DNA of 64,000 nt, taken from positions 9,530 through 73,529 of the forward strand of contig UQIN01000011.1 of the NCBI GenBank assembly GCA_900541035.1, given 5' to 3'. The position numbers and the translations under genes are program-made. Below the pieces are notes generated by a model that worked only from the letters and a program-made list of their open reading frames with translations, was not told the origin of the DNA and did no database searches. Origin of the DNA: an uncultured Collinsella sp. Lineage in GTDB: Bacteria > Actinomycetota > Coriobacteriia > Coriobacteriales > Coriobacteriaceae. Below, piece after piece: positions 8,649 to 16,600 of the stretch (its first letter is position 1; every line of letters starts with the position of its first letter).

Positions 8649-9455
8649 TTGAAGAGCCATCTTAACATATTGAGCCGCCTGCAGGGTGCCGGTGCCCTAC
8701 CGTTTGCGGACGAATTGCTACCGTTTGCCGAGCGGGCGGCATGCGAGGCGCTCGAGGCATTGTCGCCAACACGATGTGCCGGCTGCGAGCGCGCCGGTGC
8801 GCTTATTTGCCAAGACTGCCTGGCCGCGCTCACGCTCATCGACCCACGTCATAGCTGTACCCGATGCGGCGCCCCGTTTGGGGATTTGCTGTGCACTGAG
8901 TGTTCGGTCGAGGGCACGTCCTCGGCAATGGCAGAGGCGCTCGACCGCTGCCTGGCGTGCGCCGTCTATGCGCATCCGCTGCCGCGCATCATTAAAGCGT
9001 ACAAGGATGCGGGCGAGCGACGTCTGGCTCCGTATCTGGCGGAGCTGCTCTACGACACCGCCCTGCATGCCCAGGTCGTAGCGCCCGAACGCTTAGGAGG
9101 CGTGCTGTCCGGTGCGGATGCGGTGGTGTTTGTGCCTGCGACGGCGGCAGCGTTTCGGCGGCGTGGTTTTGATCATATGGAGGCTATCGCGCGTCCATTT
9201 TGCGAGCTGTCGGGTGTTCCCCTGCTCGATGCTCTCGTCAAGTACGGGCATGGCGACCAGCGCGAACTCGGTCGTGAGGAGCGCCGCGAGCGTGCCCAAG
9301 GCATGTACGAGACGGTTGAGGGCGTGCACGGCCGCCGCTTGCTGCTTATCGATGACGTTATCACCACGGGCGCGACGATGGCAGCGGCTTCGGCGGAACT
9401 CAAGCGCGCCGGCGCCGCAGCAGTCGATGGCCTCGCTATCGCACGCGTTTGGTAG
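8649..9455 (+). CDS. comF: ComF-family phosphoribosyltransferase-like protein
   Basis: 268 residues. N-terminal zinc finger CAGCERAG...CQDC...CTRCGAPF...CTEC, a central Y(K/A)xDAGERRLAPYLAELL segment, and a C-terminal PRPP-binding motif LLLIDDVITTGATM, the standard ComF/GntX layout. ComF acts in DNA uptake in competent bacteria, but whether this species is competent is unknown. Starts at TTG 8649 with GGAGGG about 9 nt upstream, inside a hairpin. The next gene starts 10 bp downstream, so the two probably share a transcript. Confidence 0.88.
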   Translation: MKSHLNILSRLQGAGALPFADELLPFAERAACEALEALSPTRCAGCERAGALICQDCLAALTLIDPRHSCTRCGAPFGDLLCTECSVEGTSSAMAEALDRCLACAVYAHPLPRIIKAYKDAGERRLAPYLAELLYDTALHAQVVAPERLGGVLSGADAVVFVPATAAAFRRRGFDHMEAIARPFCELSGVPLLDALVKYGHGDQRELGREERRERAQGMYETVEGVHGRRLLLIDDVITTGATMAAASAELKRAGAAAVDGLAIARVW

Positions 9456-9465
9456 GGGTGGTTTT

Positions 9466-10575
9466 GTGGCAGTAAAGATTGAGCGGTGCAACGATCCGAC
9501 AGGCGAACAGCTAGCGGCTTCCGTAATCCTAACAGGCGCCTCGGCGCTACGCATGATGCGCGCCGAGCGCCGGCAGATGGGCTACATAAGCTGGAAGGAC
9601 CTCGATCCCGATGAAGAGCGCCGTGTGCTGCGCACGTCGTCGCCCTCGACCGAGGACATCTATCTTCCCGACTTGGTGCGGATTGGGGCCGCAAGCAGCG
9701 AGGTGCAAGAGGATTTGTGCTTGCTGGTAGGGTCTGCAGCGCAGCGCCGCCGCATTCTTGGCGTGAGCTGGTCCGTATGCTCCGGGTTGCCCGCCGGCTC
9801 GATTCTAGAGGTGGAACCGGGGGTGTACAGTCTATCTCCCGAGGCCCTTTGTGTTGCCGTTGCGCGCGAGGTCGGCTGCATCCAGGCGTTTGCCCTGGCC
9901 CAGGAGCTGTGCTCTAAGATTTCACTGAGCGACCGCGGGAAGTATCTGCCTCCCTACACCTCGCCTGTTACGAATAAACTTGCAAAGGACAAGGACCAGC
10001 CAGCAGACGTGGGCTACTTTGAAGTCGAGCCGGCGCTGACGCCCGATCGTCTGGCAGATTACCTCGCGGTATGCAAGGGGAATGCGGCCAAAAAACTGCA
10101 GCGTCTGTGTCCCTACTTGTCAGAAAACTTGCGCTCGCCCATGGAGTGCATCATGCTCGCTCTGTTTTCGCTTCCGTTTTCCTATGGCGGATTTGCCTGC
10201 GGTCCCTTTAAGACCGACTACAAGATTGAGTTCGATGACCGCGCGCAGGCAATCTCGGGGATGCCGCATGCAGTTTGCGATGCGTATCAGGAAGCAGCCC
10301 GGTTTGACCTGGAATACAACGGTGAGCTGGGTCATTCCTCCCGGAGGGGACGTATCCATGATGAAAAGCGCAACACGGGCTTGATTACTATGGGAATCGA
10401 GGTCGCGACGGTCAACAACGAAATGCTCTGTGACATGGAAGCGATGGAAGCACTCGCATGGCGCATCCACCAGCGTATGGGTAAGCGATATCAGAATCGC
10501 GTAGAGGCTCGTCGAAAGAGGCAAGATGCTCTGCTGAATACGCTCCGAGCGTGCTTTGGGCTCAAACCAGCGTAA
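9466..10575 (+). CDS. Hypothetical protein with a possible nuclease-fold C-terminus
   Basis: 369 residues from GTG 9466, just after comF. The first 250 residues match nothing I recognise. The C-terminal part reads FDLEYNGELGHSS...RIHDEKRNTGLITMGIEVATV, which has the D-x-EYxG-x-x-H...D-x-x-R-N/T-x-L-x-x-xG-x-x-V spacing of DUF559/Vsr-like restriction-fold endonucleases and their relatives near AbiE-type toxins. That assignment is by eye only. The long frame runs further upstream, through comF in another phase, so the GTG with AGGGGTGG before it is the sensible start. Such proteins are numerous in Coriobacteriia and their role is open. Confidence 0.7.
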   Translation: MAVKIERCNDPTGEQLAASVILTGASALRMMRAERRQMGYISWKDLDPDEERRVLRTSSPSTEDIYLPDLVRIGAASSEVQEDLCLLVGSAAQRRRILGVSWSVCSGLPAGSILEVEPGVYSLSPEALCVAVAREVGCIQAFALAQELCSKISLSDRGKYLPPYTSPVTNKLAKDKDQPADVGYFEVEPALTPDRLADYLAVCKGNAAKKLQRLCPYLSENLRSPMECIMLALFSLPFSYGGFACGPFKTDYKIEFDDRAQAISGMPHAVCDAYQEAARFDLEYNGELGHSSRRGRIHDEKRNTGLITMGIEVATVNNEMLCDMEAMEALAWRIHQRMGKRYQNRVEARRKRQDALLNTLRACFGLKPA

Positions 10576-10610
10576 AACTATGGCTTTATAGGGGGTCTGT
10601 TCATATGCTC

Positions 10611-10827
10611 TGTGCAAAAAACGGCAAATATGAGTACTGTTACTAGATTAGTGACAGCAAAAACAAAGAAACTTGGGCCGATAATCTGGATTCAGCGAAG
10701 AGATAATAAACGAATGTGGAATATCTTGGCGCCAAGCAGGCTGTGCGGAACTCAAAAAGGGCTCGTGAGGCGGTAATACGCTGCTACTAAATTGGTAACA
10801 GTACTCATATTTGCCGTTTTTTGCACA
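10611..10827. mobile_element. MITE-like element with long terminal inverted repeats
   Basis: Outer arms 10611-10643 and 10795-10827 are perfect 33-bp inverted repeats starting TGTGCAAAAAACGGCAAATA; the symmetry continues imperfectly for about 13 bp more. Total 217 bp, AT-richer than its surroundings, with no credible coding frame. No clear target-site duplication is visible. It sits between the nuclease-like gene and the lipoprotein leader. Confidence 0.75.
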
Positions 10828-10828
10828 C

Positions 10829-10875
10829 GGCACCCTGAGACGGGTGCCCGGAGCTCCCCGCAGGGGAGCTCCGGG
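10829..10875. terminator. Two adjacent GC hairpins, possible terminator
   Basis: A 7-bp stem (GGCACCC/GGGTGCC, 10829-10848) is followed directly by a perfect 13-bp stem (10847-10875; CCCGGAGCTCCCC, loop GCA). The two overlap by two bases, so they may be alternatives. Only CTT follows, so no classical T-run. Confidence 0.5.
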
Positions 10876-10947
10876 CTTCACGGGGCCACGAACGGCCCGC
10901 TTCGACCTGCGAAATCTGTACTCGCGATGCGAATGACGCCCCTAACC

Positions 10948-10976
10948 TTAAACTTTAGCTTGAACTTAGCTATAAT
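10948..10976 (+). promoter_or_regulatory. Candidate promoter for the lipoprotein gene
   Basis: Perfect -10 TATAAT at 10971-10976 with a weak -35 (TTAAAC, 10948-10953) 17 bp upstream. The AT-rich patch stands out in a GC-rich gap. It would give a leader of about 325 nt. Confidence 0.55.
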
Positions 10977-10982
10977 GCGCTA

Positions 10983-11307
10983 CGTTCCTACCAGGCTGTG
11001 GTTGCGGACGGACGAAATGCCCGTCCTAGTCCAAGACAGACGCGGTCAAAGGGATCCACGTAAGCGACCGCGTGCGCGCGGCGCGATCATGGCGCGTCCT
11101 AGATGTAAGCCGCACCGTCCGTTCTACTTTCTTTGGGGCAATACCGCCTCGCGGGCGAGCGGGCCAGTCGTGAAGGTGGCTGCGGCCTCCCGAGCAAACA
11201 CCCCGGTGCGCAAGTGTGGGGTCAAATACCAGGTCAGCTGGTGGGAACAATCTGATATTCCGCGCAACGCACGGATCGTATACGACACAGAAGGCAGGGT
11301 AGTGGAC
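10983..11307 (+). other. Long leader of unknown function, possibly structured RNA
   Basis: About 325 nt between the promoter and the lipoprotein start. The frame through it is open but the translation is Arg/Pro-rich and not protein-like. Stems are visible, for example GGACGG...CCGTCC (11015-11036 area) and CGCGGTC...GACCGCG (11041-11073 area). I compared it by eye with tmRNA, RNase P, SRP and 6S hallmarks and found none. It could be an uncharacterised cis-regulatory RNA or a plain 5' UTR. Confidence 0.35.
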
Positions 11308-12333
11308 ATGGTGAGGGACAGCTTGATGCACGCGGCTCGGTTAGGTGCTGGGACCGCAGCGGTCATCGCCGTTTTGGGCCTGAGCGGATGCGCGTTCAAC
11401 CCGCTGTCTACGTTCACGACTCCCACGATCGACCAGATCGAGTACGAGACCGTCACGCCCGCGGTGTCGGATGATGCCCTGGTCACCCCCGGTACCCTGA
11501 CGGTTGCCCTCGATACCTCCGATGCGCCGCAGGCCATGCAGGGCGCTGACGGCGAGCTCACGGGATATGCGGTTGACGCCGCCCGCGCCCTCGCAAGCCG
11601 CATGGGCCTTAAGGTCGCCTTTGTCGATGCGTCCTCGGCAGGTTCCGCGCTCGGCGACAAAAAGGCTGATATCTTTATCGGCGAGATCAACTCCACAGAC
11701 GGGGACGTTAGCTCGCTCGGCACCTGCCTGTACGATGCCGCTTCTGTGTTCGGTAAAACCAGCGATGGTGGGTCGCTAAGCGTTTCCACCGATACCCTTA
11801 ACACGTCTACCCTGGGTGTCCAGATGTCCTCGGCCTCGCAGGAGGCGCTTGCTAAGCAGAGCATTACCGCCAACCAAAAGACCTACTCCAACATCAACGA
11901 GTGCTTTGAGGCGCTCGAGTCCGGCGAGGTCGACTATGTGATCTGCGACTCCACGGCCGGCGGCTACCTTGCACGCCTGATGAGCGAGGTCTCCTATGTC
12001 GGTGCGCTCGAGGCGCCCTCGACGCTTGGTGTTGCGGGCCTCTCGTCCAATGACGAACCGTGCCGTGCCGTGAGTGATGCCCTCGACGACATCACGGTCG
12101 ACGGTACGCTCGAGGCGGTTCACTGCGTCTGGTACGGTCAGATTCCCTACGACCTCACCACTAAGACGGTTTCGGGCGCTAACGTGCAACCGGGCGACTC
12201 TGAGTCCAGTGAGACCACGTCCTCCGGCAGCGAGTCTTTCGATTCCAACAATGAGACCGCATCCTCCGAGGACAAATCGTCCAGCCAGGAAGGCACCATC
12301 ACTGACGATGACATTAACAAACTCAATAGCTAG
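11308..12333 (+). CDS. Solute-binding lipoprotein (family 3 type)
   Basis: 341 residues. Signal peptide and lipobox: hydrophobic AAVIAVLGLSGC, with Cys at about residue 29, so a membrane-anchored lipoprotein. The mature part contains the family 3 binding-protein pattern: GTLTVALDTSDAPQAM, GYAVDAARALASRMGLKVAFVD, KKADIFIGEI, DYVICDSTAGGYL. Known relatives bind amino acids for ABC import. The C-terminal 50 residues are Ser/Glu/Asp-rich and probably a linker-like tail. No ABC permease or ATPase lies nearby, so it may serve a distant transporter or a sensory role. Start is ATG 11308 with GGCAGGG 9 nt before it. Confidence 0.85.
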   Translation: MVRDSLMHAARLGAGTAAVIAVLGLSGCAFNPLSTFTTPTIDQIEYETVTPAVSDDALVTPGTLTVALDTSDAPQAMQGADGELTGYAVDAARALASRMGLKVAFVDASSAGSALGDKKADIFIGEINSTDGDVSSLGTCLYDAASVFGKTSDGGSLSVSTDTLNTSTLGVQMSSASQEALAKQSITANQKTYSNINECFEALESGEVDYVICDSTAGGYLARLMSEVSYVGALEAPSTLGVAGLSSNDEPCRAVSDALDDITVDGTLEAVHCVWYGQIPYDLTTKTVSGANVQPGDSESSETTSSGSESFDSNNETASSEDKSSSQEGTITDDDINKLNS

Positions 12334-12399
12334 TTATTGCCAGGGGTGGTGTCTCCTATACGTTGGAAAGGACACCTCTTCACGGTTTCAACATGCACT

Positions 12400-12433
12400 G
12401 CCGGGCTTCCCCAATAGGGGAGCCCGGCTTTTT
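12400..12433 (+). terminator. Rho-independent terminator
   Basis: GCCGGGCTTCCCC, loop AATA, GGGGAGCCCGGC, then TTTTT, 67 bp after the lipoprotein stop. Classical intrinsic terminator. Confidence 0.93.
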
Positions 12434-12650
12434 CATCCCTATAAAACCAGCAGGTCAAAGCCAATTTTCGGGACCAAATACAAATCTGTCGGCTCCCTCC
12501 TATAGCGCACTTTGCCATGGAAAAGTACGAGACTTCGGTATGCGGTATCAAGCAATCGTTATTCGGGTCTTTAGGAATCCGCGTGATTAAATGCACGGCA
12601 ATGGGTACATAGCCAGTACAGTAAGTCCCCGAGGCAGATTGGAGCCACGT
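12434..12650 (+). other. hpf upstream region
   Basis: Holds the leader and presumably the promoter of hpf. GGAG at 12640-12643 is the ribosome site. No convincing promoter, repeat or known RNA motif was seen. Confidence 0.5.
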
Positions 12651-13235
12651 ATGGATATCAAGGTTTCTGGACGCAAGACGACGGTAACCGATGCTCTGCG
12701 TGCGCATGTGGATGAGAAGATCGGCGAGGCGCTCAAGGTTTTCGATATCGAGCCCATGACGGTCGACGTTGTACTTCGCTATGAGAAGAACCCCTCGAAC
12801 CCCAACCCGGCAATCGTCGAGGTCACGGTTCGTGCCCGCGGTTCGGTGATTCGCGTTGCCGAGCACGGTGCAGATATGTACGCCGCCATCGACCTCTCCG
12901 CCGATAAGGTCACCCGCCAGCTGCGCAAGTTCAAGACCAAGGTCGTGGACAACCGCCAGGGCGGTGCCAGCGCCGCGGATGTCGTGCCGGTCGAGCGCGT
13001 CGAGGATCTGGCCGACCTGCTGCTGCCCGAGGAGGAGGACGACCTGCTCGTCCGCGAGAAGGTCATCGACGTCACCCCGATGACTGAGGAGCAGGCGCTG
13101 GTGCAGACCGATCTGCTGGGCCACGACTTCTACGTGTTCGAGAACGCGACGACCGGTCTCATCAATGTGGTGTATCACCGTAAGAATGGTGGATATGGCA
13201 TCATCAAGCCCCGTATCGAAACACTTGACGAGTAA
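12651..13235 (+). CDS. hpf: Long-form ribosome hibernation promoting factor
   Basis: 194 residues. N-terminal S30AE/YfiA domain (about 1-100, MDIKVSGRKTTVTDALRAHVDEKI) binds the 30S decoding region. The C-terminal domain (about 130-192, VREKVIDVTPMTEEQALVQTDLLGHDFYVFENATTGLINVVYHRKNGGYGIIKPR) drives 70S dimerisation to 100S in long HPFs. The ATG at 12651 is used because the family starts with MD/MKI and GGAG precedes it; a frame extending to 12591 adds residues not found in homologues. Confidence 0.95.
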   Translation: MDIKVSGRKTTVTDALRAHVDEKIGEALKVFDIEPMTVDVVLRYEKNPSNPNPAIVEVTVRARGSVIRVAEHGADMYAAIDLSADKVTRQLRKFKTKVVDNRQGGASAADVVPVERVEDLADLLLPEEEDDLLVREKVIDVTPMTEEQALVQTDLLGHDFYVFENATTGLINVVYHRKNGGYGIIKPRIETLDE

Positions 13236-13264
13236 AATACGTTAACTTGCATGAGTTAACGGTT

Positions 13265-13296
13265 GGCGGCCATCCCATGCGGGTGGCCGCCTTTTT
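13265..13296 (+). terminator. Terminator after hpf
   Basis: GGCGGCCATCCC, loop ATG, CGGGTGGCCGCC then TTTTT; one mismatch in the stem. It ends just before the degV ribosome site. Confidence 0.9.
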
Positions 13297-13314
13297 ACGT
13301 AAGGAGTCGCTTTG

Positions 13315-14268
13315 ATGGACAAGGCCGCATCTACCGGTCATTCGGACCGTTGCCGCATCGTCGTCGATACCTGCTGCGACTTTAGCCCCGAGGTCGCCGC
13401 GAACCTCGATGTCGATATCTTGGGTTTCCCCTTCATTATCGATGGCGAGGAGCGCACGGATGACATCTGGTCGAGCATCACGCCCAAGGAGTTCTATGAC
13501 CGCATGCGCGCTGGCGCCCGCGTGTCCACCTCGGCTGTGTCGCTCGGTCGCTATATCGAGTTCTTTACCGAGTGCGCCAAAGAGGGCACGCCCACGGTCT
13601 ACCTGTGCTTTACCTCGGCGCTGTCGTCGAGCTACAACTCCGCGTGCCAGGCGGCGGACGCCGTGCGTGCCGAGTATCCCGATTTTGAGCTCTACGTGGT
13701 CGACAACGCTCTGCCCTGCGCGACTGGCGCGCTCTTGGCGCTCGAGGCCGTGCGCCAGCGTTCGGCGGGATTGACCGCCAAGCAGCTGGTCGATTGGGCA
13801 AACGAGGCAAAGACTTATGTCCACGGCTACTTTACGCTCGAGAGCTTCGATGCGCTGGCTGCCGGCGGCCGCATTCCGCCCGCGGCGGCGCAGCTCACGG
13901 CAAAGCTCGACGTCAAGCCCGAGCTCTCTTACGACCTTGCCGGCTCGCTGTCGCTGATCGGCGTCAACCGCGGCCGCAAGAAGGCGCTCAAGTCCATCCT
14001 CAAGTCGTTCCGCGAGAACTACGTGCCCGATCGCACCATGCCCATCGCCATCATGACGGCCGATGCCGAGAAGGACGGCGACTGGCTCGAAGCTGCCATC
14101 CGCAAGGAGGAGGGCTGCGCCGACGTCACGATCATTCGCAGCTCCGTGGGCCCTACTATCGGCTCGCACGTGGGCCCCGGCATGGTGGCCTGCGCATTTT
14201 GGGGTAAGAACCGCGCCGACAAGGCGTCGCTTTCCGACCGCATCGCCCGTCGCGTGCGCGGCCAGTAG
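13315..14268 (+). CDS. DegV-family fatty-acid-binding protein
   Basis: 317 residues. DegV/FakB-type fold: IVVDTCCDFSPEVAANLDVDILGFPFIIDGEE at the N-terminus, the lipid carboxylate site region RVSTSAVSLGRYIEFF, FTSALSSSYNSA, and the C-terminal RGRKKALKSI and SSVGPTIGSHVGPG segments typical of the family. FakB proteins present fatty acids to the kinase FakA; no fakA is nearby, so the partner is unknown. The ATG at 13315 has AAGGAG 8 nt before it. Confidence 0.92.
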   Translation: MDKAASTGHSDRCRIVVDTCCDFSPEVAANLDVDILGFPFIIDGEERTDDIWSSITPKEFYDRMRAGARVSTSAVSLGRYIEFFTECAKEGTPTVYLCFTSALSSSYNSACQAADAVRAEYPDFELYVVDNALPCATGALLALEAVRQRSAGLTAKQLVDWANEAKTYVHGYFTLESFDALAAGGRIPPAAAQLTAKLDVKPELSYDLAGSLSLIGVNRGRKKALKSILKSFRENYVPDRTMPIAIMTADAEKDGDWLEAAIRKEEGCADVTIIRSSVGPTIGSHVGPGMVACAFWGKNRADKASLSDRIARRVRGQ

Positions 14269-14366
14269 GCAAACGTTGCGGCCGTAATCGACCCCAACTC
14301 ACTGCCCAAACGCTGGCACCGAGTATTTAACCTGGTAACAACACCCAACCCAAAAGGAAAGGTTTC

Positions 14367-15446
14367 ATGGCAAACAAGCTCTCCGTCGCATTCATCGGCA
14401 CCGGAATCATGGGTGCCCCCATCGCCGGCCACATCCTGGACGCCGGCTATCCCGTCACGGTCAACAACCGCACCAAGTCCAAGGCTGCAGCGCTTATCGA
14501 GCGCGGCGCCGTCTGGGCCGATACGCCGGCAGATGCCGTGGCGAACGCCGACGTCGTCTTTACCATGGTGGGCTATCCCTCCGAGGTCGAGGAGCTCTAC
14601 CTGGCGGGCGACGGCCTGCTCGCGTGCACCAAGCCGGGTGCGGTCCTGATCGATCTCACCACGAGCTCGCCCGAGCTCGCCCGTGACATTGCCGAGGCCG
14701 CCCAGGTTTCTGGTCGCATGGCGTTTGACTGCCCCGTCACCGGCGGCGAGTCGGGTGCTATCGCCGGCACGCTCACGGCTATCGTGGGCGCTACCGAGAA
14801 CGACATCGCCCCGGTCCGCGACATCCTTGCCACCTTTGCGGCCAACATCTGCTGCTTCGACGGCGCCGGCAAGGGCCAGGCTGCCAAGCTCGCCAATCAG
14901 GTGTCGCTGGGCGCCTGCATGGTTGGCATGGCGGACGCCATGGCATTTGCCGAGCTGAGCGGCCTTGACCTGGAGAAGACCCGCCAGATGATCCTGGGCG
15001 GCACCGGCAAGTCCGGCGCCATGGAGAGCCTGGCGCCCAAGGCGCTCGACGGCGACTACAAGCCCGGCTTTATGGTCGAGCACTTCATTAAGGACCTGCG
15101 CCTGGCGCTCGCCTACGCCGACGACCGCGAGCTTGCGCTGCCCGGTGCCGACGTGGCCTTTACGCTCTACGACATGCTCGACGCCATCGGTGGTGCCAAG
15201 CTGGGCACCCAGGCCATCACAGTCCTCTACAAGGAGGAGGCCGACGCCATCGCCGCCGGTCTGGACTGGTCGCAGTATCGTCCCGAGGAGCATGGCGCTC
15301 ACGAGGAAGGCTGCGGTTGCGGCGAGCATGGCGACGACCACGAGTGCGGTTGTGGACACCACCATGGCGAGGACCACGAGTGCTGCGGCGGCCACGGTCA
15401 TGATGACGGCCACGAGTGCTGCTGCGGCCACCATCACGGGGAGTAG
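14367..15446 (+). CDS. Beta-hydroxyacid dehydrogenase with His/Cys-rich tail
   Basis: 359 residues. N-terminal Rossmann fold with IGTGIMGAPIAGHI (about 9-22), substrate segment DCPVTGGESGAIAGTLTA, and catalytic lysine region GKGQAAKLANQ: the 3-hydroxyisobutyrate/tartronate-semialdehyde reductase family. The enzyme part ends near residue 307. It is followed by about 50 residues dominated by His, Cys, Gly, Asp and Glu (units such as HECGCGHHHGEDHEC), unlike the family and like a metal-binding tail. AAAGGAAAGG precedes ATG 14367. The exact substrate cannot be told from sequence; a role in metal storage or delivery is inference. Confidence 0.85.
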   Translation: MANKLSVAFIGTGIMGAPIAGHILDAGYPVTVNNRTKSKAAALIERGAVWADTPADAVANADVVFTMVGYPSEVEELYLAGDGLLACTKPGAVLIDLTTSSPELARDIAEAAQVSGRMAFDCPVTGGESGAIAGTLTAIVGATENDIAPVRDILATFAANICCFDGAGKGQAAKLANQVSLGACMVGMADAMAFAELSGLDLEKTRQMILGGTGKSGAMESLAPKALDGDYKPGFMVEHFIKDLRLALAYADDRELALPGADVAFTLYDMLDAIGGAKLGTQAITVLYKEEADAIAAGLDWSQYRPEEHGAHEEGCGCGEHGDDHECGCGHHHGEDHECCGGHGHDDGHECCCGHHHGE

Positions 15447-15451
15447 CGCCC

Positions 15452-15880
15452 ATGAGCTGGACGTTCGTGGTGCTTGCGCTGGTGCTTTTTATCTTTGCGA
15501 TTTACATTGGCTTTTTGTGCGGCCAGTGGGCGTGCGAAAAGCGCGTCATCACCAAGCGCGACTACTGGATTGCCAATTTTGCAGGAGCGGCGGCAGTCGT
15601 CCTGCTGACCTGGGTGTTCTCGCTGTTCCCGCTGGTGCAGTTTGCGCCGATCGGCTGGCTCGGCGGCTTTATCGCCGGCCTTAAGATGAGCTTTGGCGAG
15701 TCCGTGGGTCCGTGGCGCAAGCACGACGAGGTCTTTAACGTCAACAAGGCTCACCGCGCCGCCGCCGACGCGGGCGATGCCGAGGAGCGTCGCCGCGCAC
15801 GCCGCAATGGCGCGGCCGACCGACAGCTCATCTCGGTCACCGATGACAGCAAGGGTGCTGGCAAGCACGCTAAGAAATAG
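15452..15880 (+). CDS. Small membrane protein, unknown
   Basis: 142 residues, starting 6 bp after the dehydrogenase stop. Two membrane segments (about 3-23 and about 45-63, with a conserved-looking RDYWIANFAGA between them) and a charged Arg/Ala/Lys-rich cytoplasmic tail ending KHAKK. No family recognised. It forms a tight run with the genes on both sides. Confidence 0.75.
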   Translation: MSWTFVVLALVLFIFAIYIGFLCGQWACEKRVITKRDYWIANFAGAAAVVLLTWVFSLFPLVQFAPIGWLGGFIAGLKMSFGESVGPWRKHDEVFNVNKAHRAAADAGDAEERRRARRNGAADRQLISVTDDSKGAGKHAKK

Positions 15881-15895
15881 TAAGAAGAGGTAACT

Positions 15896-16594
15896 ATGGC
15901 AGAAAACAAGGAAGAACAGCTCACCGACGAGGAGCTGGCACAGCTTCAGCTGGCAGAGGAGAACGAGAACGCCGTCGACCGTCTGGTCAAGGAGCTTGGC
16001 TGCCCCACGCGCCGCATCCGTCAGTTTGCCGCCCGCGTGCTGCACCTGCTTGCCGAGCGCGATCCGCAGCGCGTCGTGCCCTGCGTGCCCGCGCTGATCG
16101 AGGCACTCGACCGCCCCGAGGCTCAGACCCGCTGGGAGGCCCTCGATGCCCTGGCGGCGCTTGCCACCACCTGCCCCGAGCAGCTGGGCGATGCCTTTGA
16201 GGGCGCCGAGACCGCGCTGTTCGACGAGATTTCCTCCACGCTGCGCTATGCCGCCTTCCGCCTGCTGTGCGTGTGGGGCGCCACGAGCGTCGAGCGTTCG
16301 CGCGAGGCTTGGCCCATCCTGGACGAGGCCATTCAGTGCTACCACGGCGACCTTGAGTATCGCGACATGCTCGGTTGCCTGTACGAGTTTGGCCAGGGCG
16401 AGATCGACGCCGAGGTTGCCGAGAAGCTCGCGCTGCGCCTTAAGTTCGATGCCGAGAACGGCAAGGGCAGCTATCTCAAGGCCCGTTCGAGCGAGATTTG
16501 CGAAATGCTTGTTAAACGTTTCGGCCTGGATCTCTCCAAAAAGAAGAAGCGTGCTAGCGTTAAAAAATCTGAGGCCGCCGAAGACGAGGAGTAA
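15896..16594 (+). CDS. HEAT-like repeat protein
   Basis: 232 residues. Helical repeats start near VDRLVKELGCPTRRIRQFAARVLHLLAERDPQRVVPCVPALIEALDRPEAQTRWEALDALAALA, the HEAT/armadillo pattern used for protein binding. Acidic N-terminus and Lys-rich C-terminus. It sits 15 bp after the membrane protein and 6 bp before the dehydrogenase gene, so it belongs to one operon. No specific function known. Confidence 0.75.
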   Translation: MAENKEEQLTDEELAQLQLAEENENAVDRLVKELGCPTRRIRQFAARVLHLLAERDPQRVVPCVPALIEALDRPEAQTRWEALDALAALATTCPEQLGDAFEGAETALFDEISSTLRYAAFRLLCVWGATSVERSREAWPILDEAIQCYHGDLEYRDMLGCLYEFGQGEIDAEVAEKLALRLKFDAENGKGSYLKARSSEICEMLVKRFGLDLSKKKKRASVKKSEAAEDEE

Positions 16595-16600
16595 CAGATT

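Noticed and set aside
10648..10881. 77-codon minus-strand frame
   Set aside because: Made of the MITE end and GC hairpins; no ribosome site.
10792..11307. N-terminal extension of the lipoprotein
   Set aside because: Frame is open but lacks protein-like composition, passes through MITE and hairpins, and would bury the signal peptide.
10983..11307. tmRNA, RNase P or 6S RNA
   Set aside because: Diagnostic motifs of these RNAs were not found; kept only as an unassigned leader.
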